DNA from: Hyaloperonospora brassicae
Lineage: Eukaryota > Oomycota > Peronosporomycetes > Peronosporales > Peronosporaceae
Direction: 5' to 3'
NCBI GenBank assembly: GCA_947650285.1
Contig: CANTFL010000254.1
Span: forward strand, 62,001-126,000
Length of the DNA stretch: 64,000 nt
Below are positions 36,432 to 47,541 of the stretch, in pieces. The notes under the pieces are model-generated. The model made no database searches and had not been told where the DNA came from. It saw only the letters and a program-made list of their open reading frames with translations. Positions within the stretch are counted from its first letter, which is position 1, and each line of letters begins with the position of its first letter. Made by a program: the position numbers and the translations under genes.

Positions 36432-36529
36432 CTGAATTTATGTTTGTCGAAGATGAACCTAAGAAATAAACACGCTAAGTAGAAGGGGATGATTGATATC
36501 TGTTTTTATATTAGTGTTGAAATATTTAC

Positions 36530-36807
36530 CTTTTTTTCATAATCTACCTATTTACAAAACGACAAAGACGGTATATGGCTACTCGCTCACCATACATTGC
36601 GCGCGTCTAGCGGCGATTGGTGATAAAGTTGGTTGATAAAATGGCCTATGTCAACCAAAAGGCGGAGCAGTGCCAAATGTTACCCTCAAAGGCAATATTA
36701 CTCTATATTCACTCAGTAAAGTAAGCATTGGCGCATATCAATTTATATATGAACCATTGATTCAATTCATTGTGTCGGCGACAATGGGCTCACCCCGTTG
36801 TGGTACA
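36530..36807 (-). mobile_element. Degenerate LTR, U3 type 2 of the element B family
   Basis: On the minus strand this stretch matches the 5' LTR of element B (47084-47497) rather than its 3' LTR: it shares atttggcac, the ttggttgaca..ggccatt..atcaacca block, and caccaatcgccg.gacgcgc. A TGTA start with caacgggg lies near 36807-36790. The R-U5 side decays before 36530. It shows that the type 2 U3 exists elsewhere in this genome. Confidence 0.72.
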
Positions 36808-39406
36808 CGCCGATGCCGTAGTATGTGAGAAGGTGATGTATATTTGGGTACGCGTACGACCGCTGAATCCTATCGCCTAACATCAAAGTTACCGTGGCGA
36901 CTGCTACTTTATATACCTGGTAATACTAGTCTTCGGTTATCAGAGAGCGCCGTCGCACAGGGTTTTGTTTTACGATGACCAGGTGTCGCGGTGGCAGCGC
37001 GGGGCACTGTAGTACGTGGTGTTAAGCTTGAGAGGTCTTGAGCCAGTAGTTGACATCGTGGTAAAGAAAGGTCCTAGCCTTGTAGAAAGTACCTTTGTCA
37101 GAGGAAGCGTGCTCTCAAAAAGGAGCTTATGTGTCCACAGCGATATTCGCCAATCGATCCGCCATTCTGCTGTAAATGCAAAAATGATGTCTTCAGCATG
37201 AGACATCGATATCGGAAGATATGGCTTGTGACTCCCGAAATTAGCCGCACCAAGTGTGCCTTGCGCGGATGGTATCTCGCTCGAAGTTGCGAGAGCAAAC
37301 GAACACTGTCCATTATGACATGCAGGAAAATAGCCGCTTGTCGTTGCTTGTCGAAGACCGTGCACGAGCTCCTAAGTTGTGATCCTATTCATCCATATGC
37401 ACGTTTAACAAGACGGTCTTGTCCTCACAATAGATCAAATACTGACTCAATTTTCCCCTTCTACTATGCTTGTTCGATTCGTAAACTCATCTTCCTTTGC
37501 ACACACAAGTGTGTGTGCGGTACTTAGGCTTTTGTTGTCAGAAAACAGATCTGCAATGGAGTTCCGGATATGAAAGGCGAATACATATTAGCGTTGTTAG
37601 TCTGGTAGATAATTACTTTTGAAGATCTTTCCTCCAGGTTTCCGAAGGGTCGTTCTAGTCTCTCATAGATCTTTGCATGTATCTCAACAGTCCAACCTGT
37701 CCCTCGTAGCAATTTATTGCAGGTGCCCTTCCACTGAGACGCACCACACAACTTAAACGAAGGATGTCATGTGACGTTCAACACCTGTCTACACTGTGGT
37801 CAGTGTAGATAGCTTTGTCAGTACGAGCGTCCTGTACCCCGTTTTATTATTTATGTGAAGTCGATCTCTTATATCACGCTGTGACGGAATAGAAATGTTG
37901 CGTCTCTCAACAGGAAATCAGCGACGCTGCTGTCTTTTGACTGCAAGCAATAAGCAACACATAGTGCTCGACAAGTTAGGCGATGCTTTTGCGCTTTGGC
38001 ACTTACAGCACGTATATGGGTGGGATCTGCGGACAGAACACGCATCGACTAGAAACGTTAATACGACAAAACAATACTTGTGACTCACAAGTCGATGTGG
38101 TAGAGACATTTGTAAGCCTTTAGACATTACTTTGATCTGAGGGTGTTAAGGGACTCCGGGCAATTCGAATACGCATAAAGGTACGTAGCAGTACGGACAA
38201 ATATTGAACTCATCGCGGCGAATGAGCAATCGAAAGGCAAGATTTTATTTTGACACCCGCACATGGCTAAGTGTATGGCGATGCTCTACTCACGTGTGAT
38301 CAAAGGTGGTCGTGAGCAGATGGAGTACTAAAGGGTGTCCTAATTTGATTGACACCGCGTGCATACACTACATTGGTGGGAAGTTTGCGCTTCTGAGGCA
38401 TTTGTTTACTCCGCACATCCGATGCGCAATGTGCTGGATTTTCTGCTCGGAGTGCGTCATTTGCTATGCGCCCTACATAGCGGTCTTAATAAATTAATCG
38501 CATAATAATCTGCCAATTGGCGAAGCAGACTACAATTATGGTAATAGATGTTGTTAAGTGAAACGAGCGAAATGCGAATGTGCCGTATCAAATTCACGCT
38601 CGTTGCGCATTGGGTTGGCGCTCGTCGGATCCCTCACAAGGTTTGTGTTTTCGATTGAACAAAGGGCCAAAACAACATATTCTAACCGATACACACCACA
38701 AGTGTAGATTCTCGGCACTTGCCCCTCTTCAATACAAGTTGGTGACGTCTCTTTGCGAATGCAAGTTTGCTGCTGGACAGCGTATGCGCTTACGACCATG
38801 ACTACAACAATGCACTCACTATAGCTGATGCTGACGGTCGTCCCCCTCACTGTGCTAGGCCGATGAGGACAAACGACGGGCGGCTCGGTCGGTGGCCTCA
38901 ACTCTCCGACTGGGCTCAACGGGGAAGTACGACGCGTACCAAGAGTACAACTTACAGATTGACTCCAACCGAACGCGCGTCGCGTCCTTTGCTCCTTTGC
39001 CTCCAGTATCCCAACCGATATGCTCAAAAAGATATCGTTCATTGCAGGAACGTTCCCAGCCAATCACACAGCCCACCGACCGCGTGGCACGCCCGCAACG
39101 ACAACGACGACGTCAAACGGGACGTCGTCACGCTCACACTGTCCGCACAAAAAATCCACATCGCCCCCTTGTTTTCTCCATCCCCTTTTGGCACGCCGAC
39201 GGAAACCTGATTTACCGCATTAACCACCACCACCACAACGCCACCCCTACCCCACCCGCAATCAGCCCAAAAAGCCCCTCCCGTTGCCCCGCAACGCTTC
39301 CCCCGCTTTTTCGTCGGCCGTGGGTTTCCCTTCAACCCCCGCCGACCTTCACTCTCGTTTCCCTTGCATTCCGCACTGAAGGCGCGCGCCACGTCTCCTG
39401 CCAAAT
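36808..39406. other. Intergenic stretch upstream of AP5
   Basis: No gene can be supported. A minus-strand frame at 36970-37365 has a faint copia-protease look that I could not confirm. The sequence becomes GC-rich from about 38850, and the last few hundred bases are presumably the AP5 promoter and 5' UTR; frames there (for example 38892-39614) are compositional shadows. Confidence 0.4.
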
Positions 39407-41725
39407 ATGCGCACACGCACTTGCGCGGCCACTTATGCCGTGCGGCGGCAGCTGCTGCTGCTCATGGCGCTCACGCTCCTCCTGCCGCACGTCGCGACAG
39501 CGCTCCTGCGCGTCCCGCTCACCGCCACGTCCACGCAGCGCAGCGCCCGCGACCTCTTGCAGTTCCACACGCCGCCGCGTCTCGACGCGGACGACGCTGT
39601 TACCCGCGCGTTGAGTCGCCTGGCGACGCTCGCGCACGACGACAGCAACCGCACGAGCGCCGACGATACAGACGCAGCGCAGCTGCAGCTGCTGCTGCGG
39701 CACACGCACCACGAGCGCCGCGACGTGCGCGCGCAGGGCCACGTGCCGCTCGAGAACTTTATGGAGTTTCAGTTCTACGGGCCCGTGACGATCGGTACAC
39801 CGCCGCAGGAGCTGTTGGTGTGCTTTGACACGGGCTCGAGCGACTTGTGGGTGCCCGGGATCACGTGCGCCGCCTGTGCCGGCGACCGGCGCTACGACCA
39901 CACGGCGTCGCGCACGTTTACGGACAATGACACATCGCGGCGACGCCGCGCGTTCGATGTGCAGTACGGCAGCGGCAAAGTGAGCGGCCACTTTGGGCAG
40001 GACGTCGTGCACGTCGCGCAGTTCCGCGTGCGCGACGCGAGCGTCGGGATCGTCACGATCGAAGAAGAGTCGATGGCGAAGATGCGCGCCGACGGCCTCT
40101 TGGGGTTGGCGTTCGACGGCCTCTCGACGTTTTCGCACCCGCCGCTGTTCTTTGCGCTTCTCGCGCAGTACCCCGAGCTCGACGCGGTGTTTGCGTTCTA
40201 CTTGAGCCCCGACCCGAACACGAGCGGCTCGGAGCTGCACGTGGGCGGCTACGACGCAGAGCTCATGCAGGCGCTCGACGCCACATGGCAACGGACAGAC
40301 GTGTTGCCGCAGTTTGGCCAATGGACGTTTTGGCGCATCGCGCTCCACAGCGTCACGGTCGGGAACCACGAGAACGCGTGCGCACGGGGCTGCGTGGCGT
40401 TTGTCGACTCGGGCACGTCGCTCATTGGCATCCCCGGAACGCTGTACTTGAACTTCCTGTACGAAGTCGCGACGTTTGCCCAGAATCGCGGCTGCTACTG
40501 CGGCTTTGTGCAGTACGGCTTCCAGTGCTTTCTGTGTGCGTCGGAGGACTTCCCGCCGCTGCGCATTGGCGTGGGCAACCGGCACTTTTACGTGCTGGAC
40601 GGCGCAGACTACACGCTGTGTGTGGGCGTCACGTGCATTGTGCTTGTGCAACCGAGTGGCCAGGACATGTGGGTGCTCGGCGACGTGTTTATGAAAAAGT
40701 TCTACTCGCTGTACGACGTTGAGAAGAAACAGGTGGGCTTTGCCTGTCCAGCGAACTCGACGCTGTGCGGCATTGACACACGAGACACTGCCGTGCACCG
40801 CAACGACAACGACCTGCCGTCGTCGCAGCAGCAATCGTCGCCGTTCTTCGAGAACAGCTTCAACATGTACGACATGGACACGCACGCTGTACTGGTGCTC
40901 TTCTTGTCGGGCCTCTCGCTCCTCGGCTCGGGCTTTGTCGTGTCGTCGTTTGTGCAGTACCCAGTGCTGCGCAGCTTCCACTCGTTCACGTTGTTCTTCT
41001 GGCTGTCTGTCTGCACGCTGGGCTACAACCTGACGCTATGGATTGCCGGCGTTTGGCGAGCCCACCAGGCGCATGTGTTTTTCTGCGCGCTCCTCAAGAG
41101 CACGCAGCAGTTTTTGGGCACTGCCACCTTGTTCCTCAGCGCTGCAGTTGGACTGGAGCTGATTCGTGCAGTGCGCTGGACTCGGTCCAGCACGGTGGAG
41201 CTCAAGGTCGCGTACCACGTTGTCATTTGGTGCGTCGCGGCATTTACAGGAACGTTCTCGTTGTTCACGGGCGTGATTGGCTTCCTGCCCGACGGCGCTG
41301 GCCCCTGTCGAGCCTGCTATATTGGCCACAGCCCCACGTGGGCTCGCGTCTTCTTGTTCTACGTACCAGCGGCGGCCGCAGTCTCATTTGCCGGAGCGGC
41401 AGTGTACCTTGCGGCCACTGGCTCCGGTGCGCAGTCGCTCCCGCCGCAAGCGGAAGGTCCACGTCGTACGAGCGGACAACTACTCTCCAGCTGCGTCGCG
41501 ACCGTTGCTGCCTTCTTCCTGCCGACGCTATTCGGCTGGCTACACGTCTTTGGCGCAGAGTGGGTCACGTCGGGCTTTTGCCTCTACGTGTCGGAGCTGT
41601 GCTTTTACTCGCAGGGCCTGCTGAACGCGCTGTCGTGGGCGTTCAACCCGTCGTACCGCGTCGCTCGATACCGTGGCAACAACGCCACAGGCGGCGAAGG
41701 TATGCACTTGACGGGACCGAACTAG
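39407..41725 (+). CDS. AP5: Aspartic protease fused to a seven-helix receptor (AP-GPCR, AP5 type)
   Basis: Intronless gene of 772 codons. An N-terminal signal anchor (RRQLLLLMALTLLLPHVATA) is followed by a propeptide and a pepsin-type protease with both catalytic motifs, FDTGSSDLW (Asp about 141) and VDSGTSLIG (Asp about 334), a YGSG flap motif, GLLGLAFD and a WVLGDVFMKKFYSLYD C-terminus. From about residue 495 come seven hydrophobic helices: AVLVLFLSGLSLLG, FTLFFWLSVCTLGYN, FLGTATLFLSAAVGLELI, VVIWCVAAFTGTF, VFLFYVPAAAAVSFAG, VATVAAFFLPTLFGWLHVFG and LCFYSQGLLNALSWAF followed by NPSYR. This domain order is known from oomycetes as AP5. The protease side should be extracellular or lumenal, and the receptor could couple proteolysis to G-protein signalling (inference). 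GC content is far above the surroundings. No lesion is seen. It converges with the zinc-finger gene 176 bp downstream. Confidence 0.95.
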   Translation: MRTRTCAATYAVRRQLLLLMALTLLLPHVATALLRVPLTATSTQRSARDLLQFHTPPRLDADDAVTRALSRLATLAHDDSNRTSADDTDAAQLQLLLRHTHHERRDVRAQGHVPLENFMEFQFYGPVTIGTPPQELLVCFDTGSSDLWVPGITCAACAGDRRYDHTASRTFTDNDTSRRRRAFDVQYGSGKVSGHFGQDVVHVAQFRVRDASVGIVTIEEESMAKMRADGLLGLAFDGLSTFSHPPLFFALLAQYPELDAVFAFYLSPDPNTSGSELHVGGYDAELMQALDATWQRTDVLPQFGQWTFWRIALHSVTVGNHENACARGCVAFVDSGTSLIGIPGTLYLNFLYEVATFAQNRGCYCGFVQYGFQCFLCASEDFPPLRIGVGNRHFYVLDGADYTLCVGVTCIVLVQPSGQDMWVLGDVFMKKFYSLYDVEKKQVGFACPANSTLCGIDTRDTAVHRNDNDLPSSQQQSSPFFENSFNMYDMDTHAVLVLFLSGLSLLGSGFVVSSFVQYPVLRSFHSFTLFFWLSVCTLGYNLTLWIAGVWRAHQAHVFFCALLKSTQQFLGTATLFLSAAVGLELIRAVRWTRSSTVELKVAYHVVIWCVAAFTGTFSLFTGVIGFLPDGAGPCRACYIGHSPTWARVFLFYVPAAAAVSFAGAAVYLAATGSGAQSLPPQAEGPRRTSGQLLSSCVATVAAFFLPTLFGWLHVFGAEWVTSGFCLYVSELCFYSQGLLNALSWAFNPSYRVARYRGNNATGGEGMHLTGPN

Positions 41726-41901
41726 AAGACGGAAACAAAGTGGTCGAAGAGTACAACTACGTGGTCGACGAGGTCGCTGTCGCCATTTTACAACAGCTAA
41801 CATGTTTGCAAGCAAAATACAATCAGCGTTTCGCCCTTTGGGTGCACACAGCTAGCGCGCCACCCACCCACCCGCCCCACATACCCACACTTACGCTCTC
41901 C

Positions 41902-44252
41902 TCAATTTGTCGGGAAGGCGTCGATCGCCCCGTAAAAGTCCCAGAAATCGTCCCCCAGCAGCTCCAGCGTATCGTCCTCGAACCAACTCGCCTGCTGGCA
42001 CACCAAGTTGTCCTCGACGACGTAGTCAATGTGGTCATTGTGCCGCACGGGCAGATGGCCACAACCGGGTCGATGGGTATCCCGGGGCAACGTGCACTTG
42101 CCCAACGACCCGCCAACGGCAGTATTGGCCTCGGCGTTCGCAGACGTGCGCTGCACGACCCCAAGTCGCGTCACGCTGTCTTGGCACACGAGGTGGTTCT
42201 GCACCACGTAGTCGCGGTGGTTGCCATGCTGGATGGACAAGTGGCCACACGTGCGATTGTGGCGTGAATAGTCCAAGAGCGACGACGTGGGCATGGACAG
42301 ACATCGCTTGTCGGCAGCAGACTTGACCGGTTTGGCGGTGGAAGCGCGTGCGGCAGTGCGCGTGGTCGCGTCAAGTAAACTGTTGTCGCCAAAGTTGACG
42401 AGCGACTCGAGCGGGGACGTCGTTGCTGGAGTACCGTTCGGCGGTACGTCGCGAGGTGAGCTGGACAGCAGTTTGTTCGGGTCGAGGATCGAATCGTCGC
42501 CGGCGGTGTTTGGCACAAGTAGAGCCAATTTCGACTTTGAGTCTGTCTGGTCCACCGTCGAGGTGTCCAGCGGTCGACACAGCGGCAGTGCAGTCAGCGA
42601 AGCGTTCGTGTACGCGATTCCGTCCGTCGCATTCGACTGCACGGCAGCAGGAGGTGCGTCGCTCGCTGGCATTGCTGGCCCCGGCATGAACGGAGTGGTA
42701 AAGAGCGACTCCACGGCCGGCGATGCACTGAGCATTTTGGACCCAGCAAAGACTCGAGTGCCTTCTTCGGGTCGAGGAGGTCTCAGCTCGAGATGCGCGG
42801 GACAGCAACTGGTGCCGATCGTCGTCGACGGACAGTGCGACGAGAACGCGTCGAGCGAGTACGGCCGCGACAGGTCTAGCGTCTCCTGCGACAACAAGAA
42901 GGCGTCCAGCGACGACAGCGCTGCGAGACACGCGGGTGGCGAGTGGATGTGGTTCTCGGGGCACGTGAGCTCGTAGCGCTTCGGCCTCGTCGGAGTGTTT
43001 GAGCACGCAGCCGTCGCGGCGCTCTTGCGACGACCAGCAGCAAATTTGCCAGGGATCGACACGGACGTCTTCATCGCGGCTGACGCTGACGCTGCTGCAG
43101 GTGTTACCAGCACATCGGCTGACAGCGCTGCGCTCGTGGACGTTGCACCGCCTACAAACGGCGTCGCAACGTCGTTCGGACAGTCGCAACTCGCTGCACG
43201 GGTCGCTAGATCCGCTTGACACGGCGAGAGTTTGCGCTTCTTGGTCCTGACTTTGCCAATGTCGGTTTGGTCTTCGTGGAGCCGCTGGTGCTTGTGGAGG
43301 TCGAACTTGCGGGCAAAGCTGCGGTCACAGCCAGGGAACGCGCAGGCATAGGGCTTTCTGCCTCTACAGACGAAGACACAGAGAAGCCACTGTCAGCTAT
43401 GAGTTCATCGCGACGAATAGATACCGACAGCACACGAGAGACGAACAGGAACTCAAGACGACAACGACGATAAAGAAGAGGACAGTGTGCTCGTGACTGG
43501 AGGACGTACGTGTGCGTGCGCTCGTGACTCAGGAGGTCCGACCGCCGGGCAAAGCACTTGCCGCACTCTTGATATTTGCAGCGATAGGGCTTCTCGCCCG
43601 TGTGCACGCGATAGTGCACTTCCATGTCGGCTTTGCGCAAGAACCGCTTGGCGCAGAACTTGCAGGCGAACTTCTTGTCGCCTTTGTGGATGTTCAGGTG
43701 CCGCTTGAGGTTCCCCTTGAGCTGAAACTCGCGCCCACAGCCTGGAAACGTGCAGCGAAAGATCGTCTTGTCCCGCGTGGCATCACGCGCGACACGCAGG
43801 GGGAGCGACACATACGTGAGGCGATTGGGACTGCTGCTGCTGCTCTCGGCTTTGAGTCCCGACGAGGCGCCGACTTTGGCACTGGCAACGAGTGGCGCGC
43901 GATCCATTGACGTTCGACAAACGGCAGCAGCGACCGCGTCGCGTCGCAGCGTTACTATGGCGTCGCGGGTCGTGGAATTCACGAGTGGCCTTTTCCTGCG
44001 TGCCGAGCGCCTGCGCCAGTCAGGAGCTATTGGCGTCTGCTTGTCCCAGGGATCAGCCGCCGTCGGACAAAAAAGGACAAGAGACCAGACGGGCGCACTG
44101 AATCGTCCGGCCGCCCTCGTGCAGCGAAAAGGGACTAACTGGACAGCAGACACAGGGGGGGAGATGACGATACTTATTGGATCCAGTGGTGCGATTGCGT
44201 CGATGTGGACCGCGATGGACTCGAGGAGGATCGTGCGTACGTGCGTAGCCAC
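41902..44252 (-). CDS. C2H2 zinc-finger protein, probable transcription factor, two exons
   Basis: complement(join(41902..43363,43510..44252)), 734 residues; the 146-nt intron is GT..AG and the join restores an HTGRKPY linker. Four C2H2 fingers lie from about residue 163 to 305: FRCTFPGCGREFQLKGNLKR, FACKFCAKRFLRKADMEVHY, YRCKYQECGKCFARRSDLLS and YACAFPGCDRSFARKFDLHK, each with its His pair; TGEKP-type linkers join the last fingers. The long C-terminal part is Ser/Pro/Thr-rich, as activation regions often are, and ends with two related segments CGHLSIQHGNHRDYVVQNHL and CGHLPVRHNDHIDYVVEDNL (about 42190-42257 and 41998-42066), then an acidic tail (EDDTLELLGDDFWDF). Expected to bind DNA in the nucleus; targets unknown. 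The first ATG at 44252 is assumed and a later start is possible. Confidence 0.88.
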
Positions 44253-47083
44253 TTGACTTGACCCTCTTTTCTTCGCAGAGCCTGATGTTTTTCTCTCACT
44301 TCTCTTCGTCGTGGACAGTTAAGAAACGCGTCTGTTACAATCGTGCCCAAGTCATCATGAATGTCATCTGATCAGATGCGACCGTGAGCTTTACGTCGGC
44401 ATTCAGCGTGTCAGAACAAGTGGTACTGCAAGTCCTATGGTTGACAGACGTGCTGGACGCACCCGCGTGCGAGTCGGGTATAGCATCGACGAGCTCCCGG
44501 ACTCGCAAGTCACGAAACAGGTGCGAACAATACAAAGCCGGTGTGCTCCCAGACGGTCTGGCCGATGAGGGATTTGCCTTGACGGCATGAACACTCTCGC
44601 TTCGTGATGAAGCCGATAATCAAGCGGGAAAGACGACAATAGGTGGCTTTCCTATACACGCAGAGATTCAGCTGATTATTCCCGAGCTGAAGGATCGCAA
44701 GTCGACCGACACTGGATGCTAATGAATCCAGGAGAGACACGTGAGATTGGGAGATGAAACTGCGATGGTCGATTTGCCCAGACCTCTGCAATTGTCGCCC
44801 GGAGAGCCCGCGATGACCAAGACCTCTACCGTTGATCAGGTGACATAGACTGTGGGGGTTGCGCGAATTTTGTCGCGGCTCTCTATGTCGACTCGAACAC
44901 GTCTGACACTGCGGAAAGGAATGGCTTGTCGCTTGATGCGATCAAAATGGTCAAAGCAGCAGTGTCCTGTTGGCTGCAACGTGCACAATACTGTCGCTGC
45001 CACCAGACTTGACTGTGTCCTCTTGTGATATTGGCAAATGCCAAGCGTGAAGGCTAACGCGAATTGTATGGATAATGCATAGACAAAGGGAATGGGCCTA
45101 GACATTTATGAAAGAATCGATCTCTGCCTTCGACAGGTACTATTTAGCACGCGTATCGGGCGTTTGAGATGGGTCGGCTGACTTTACCGGTAAGATACTG
45201 CAAGTGGATGGCCACAAACAGCAAAACGACTGCCGTGATAGCTTGTGAGCGGTTCATTGAGTCCTAATTCGTGTGCATTCGCTGAAGCTTGTGCGCGTGG
45301 AAGAAAGCGCCATTCGTTTAATAAATAAAGCAGATGAAGTCATATGTGCAGGAAAGCCAAGTGGTTTCGACTCCTTGCGGGAATTGTCCTTGATGATTCC
45401 ACAATCTTGTTCAACATCCTCATTGTAGCGGAAGTGCCCTACTTCGGCATCCTCTTGTGTTTGTTTTATAGAATGATTGATAAATACGCTCAGCTCATGC
45501 ACGCCTACCGAATCAGCATCGTCGAAACTAGCCGGTAATATTCTCGAGTCAAACTACTTCTTGATATACTCAATCTCCAATCAAATCTAGAATCGCAGAT
45601 GAGGAAGATATGGCCCATGAGATATTACTCCAAGCGGTATAAATCGAAATACAACATTTCGTTGAGACTACAGTACTGCTGTCACAACGTGAGCTCAAAC
45701 GTCAGGGTGTTCTTGTAGAAACAGCACACTCGCCAGTTACACCAGCTCTAAACACATCGTGTTGTATAGTGAGTCACATCGAGTCGTACATTACCTGACC
45801 GCGTATCAAACTCATGTTGCCAAAAAGATTAATAGACCTACGTTTGCGTCGCTTGTTCGATGTGCGTAATGATTTGCCCATCATAGCAGTGGAAGTTTGT
45901 TTTGTCTGCACATTGGAATGCGCATTTAGCATACGGCGAACGATAATTGCCAACATGTGTAAGTATACTTTTGTACGCTGTCACGGTATCTACACTTTCG
46001 GAGGCTCTGAGTAGTGTCGATTGCTGTATTGACCAGTGGAAGTAGGAGCTAGATATCTTTGCTACCATGTCGTCAGTCGCAAAGGGAGGAGATGCTCGCC
46101 ATGTTTTCGAAGCTGTTGCCAAACTATGCGTACTGCCATCAATCAGTATCCTTGATAACGTACCAACGTGAGATTCCATCATTTGTATGTCGGTCACTAA
46201 TTCCGACTCGAGACGACTCGCTACATTTCGATTTCGCTTTGTTGCAAAGCTGATTGAGCGGATCATTAGATGTGCCAAATCGTAGTCCAATTTGCCTTCT
46301 TCGGCATTGGAACTATAACATCACAGTGTCAGCTTGCTTCCTTGTTACCGTTTGTCTCGCGTACAACCCTCTGTGGCGACATGGCAAAAAGACCACTACC
46401 AAATCGATATGCACCATTATCAGCCATCGTCTTTTCGATTGCTGCAAAGAATGTGTTGCTTGGTCATTTAGTGGTAACTACAACCGAACGCTGCGCCTTA
46501 GTGCGACGACCCCTGTCGTAATCCGAGCTGGCATGACATGGGTTTTTTCCATCGGGTTTTGTCGGGGTTTTAAACCCCCCCGACTAATTTGGTTCGGCGG
46601 GAATTTTGTTTTATGGCTTTTTTCGCACGTCGTGCTGAGGGAAGTCTTGACCCCTGAAAACACCATATTCCTTTGTTGCGCGACCTCCCTTCACCCCTAG
46701 TTACTACGAGACTCAATAGCAAATTGGAAACATTTTTTCTGTTGGTCAAAAAAGGGATCCTCGGCGTCGACCGTAGAACACTAGACGGATATCTTCTTTC
46801 CTCACTTAGAAACTCAGCTCCTCAAATTCCCACAATGTCCAGCTACAACCCTAGCAGTCGGACAGTGGAATTTCCTACAACTCACCAGAAGCATACAGTG
46901 ACAAGTACGGCAGTGACACGGAGAGCGACGTCGAAGAAAATGCGACGGCGTAGACCATTTGATAGAGTATCGACCCATTGAAATAAAATCATGACAAAAT
47001 CGGGTTTTTCATATGAAAGCCGATCACCCGACGTATCGGCCAGAAAAGAAAACTCGGGTTTTGCTCACCACTGGTCGTAATGG
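44253..47083. other. Intergenic stretch, no recognised gene
   Basis: Presumably holds the zinc-finger promoter (near 44253-44400). Frames reach at most 150 codons and overlap on both strands. A G/C palindrome (gtcggggttttaaaccccc.. at 46561-46584) and several tcgggtttt motifs (46553, 47001, 47053) lie near the right end. The segment may contain an old mobile element that I cannot identify. Confidence 0.4.
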
Positions 47084-47497
47084 TGTAATTGCGTTACATC
47101 TCATTCACACCACATCGGGTCAATGAGAATATTCCCTTCAATCGTTATATCCGCCAATATTTATACTTGGTAAGGTAAATGCTGAGAGAATATTACCGTT
47201 AACGGTGATATTTGGCACCGCTTCTCTTATTGGTTGACAAAGGCCATTGTATCAACCATCTTTATCCACCAATCGCCGCAAGACGCGCGCAATGAGTGGT
47301 GAGTAGACGTCGTCATACATTCAGTTAGATTAGCATAATTAAGTTAAGTCAAACAGAGAGACAGTGGTTATAGACTTAATTATGTTTATATAACAGTCTT
47401 ACTTTTCCCTCATCTACGCTTCCTCGTTTGCCTCGTGTACGCTTGTCGGGGTACGATACCCTTGCGTTAAGTTCACGCATGGGTGTGCCCCGTTACA
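47084..47497 (+). repeat. 5' LTR of element B (U3 type 2)
   Basis: 414 bp, tgtaattgcgttaca...cccgttaca. From the caccaatcgccgcaagacgc block at about 47259 to the end it is nearly identical to the 3' LTR. Upstream of that it differs strongly and instead resembles the relic at 36530-36807. The boundary follows the TGTAA...GTTACA ends and the primer site at 47500. Confidence 0.88.
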
Positions 47498-47499
47498 CC

Positions 47500-47508
47500 T
47501 GGTAGCAC
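47500..47508 (+). other. Primer-binding site of element B
   Basis: tggtagcac, identical to element A, two bases after the LTR. It fits a tRNA ending GTGCTACCA, probably initiator tRNA-Met (inferred). Confidence 0.75.
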
Positions 47509-47541
47509 TTTGTAGTCCTTCCAATAACCACAACATCCAAC

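Noticed and set aside
36970..37365. Minus-strand frame with a faint copia-protease look (EWRIDWRISLW, LLFESTLPLTKV)
   Set aside because: No DSGAS motif, no neighbouring integrase or RT and no LTR; similarity too weak to annotate.
38554..39614. Overlapping frames upstream of AP5 (for example 38892-39614, 240 codons)
   Set aside because: Composition-driven frames in a GC-rich promoter or 5' UTR, overlapping each other and the AP5 start, without motifs.
39332..40981. 549-codon minus-strand frame opposite the AP5 gene
   Set aside because: Arg/Val/His-rich translation produced by the strong GC third-position bias of AP5. It mirrors the protease codon phase, has no motif, and unlike the retroelement antisense ORF it lies almost wholly opposite a conserved sense gene.
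41038..42267. 409-codon plus-strand frame overlapping AP5 and the zinc-finger gene
   Set aside because: Arg/Pro-rich shadow spanning the ends of two well-supported genes on opposite strands; no domain.
42371..43222. 283-codon minus-strand frame within the zinc-finger gene
   Set aside because: It is in a different frame from the spliced product, whose fourth finger and C-terminus continue in the 41902-43113 frame after the intron.
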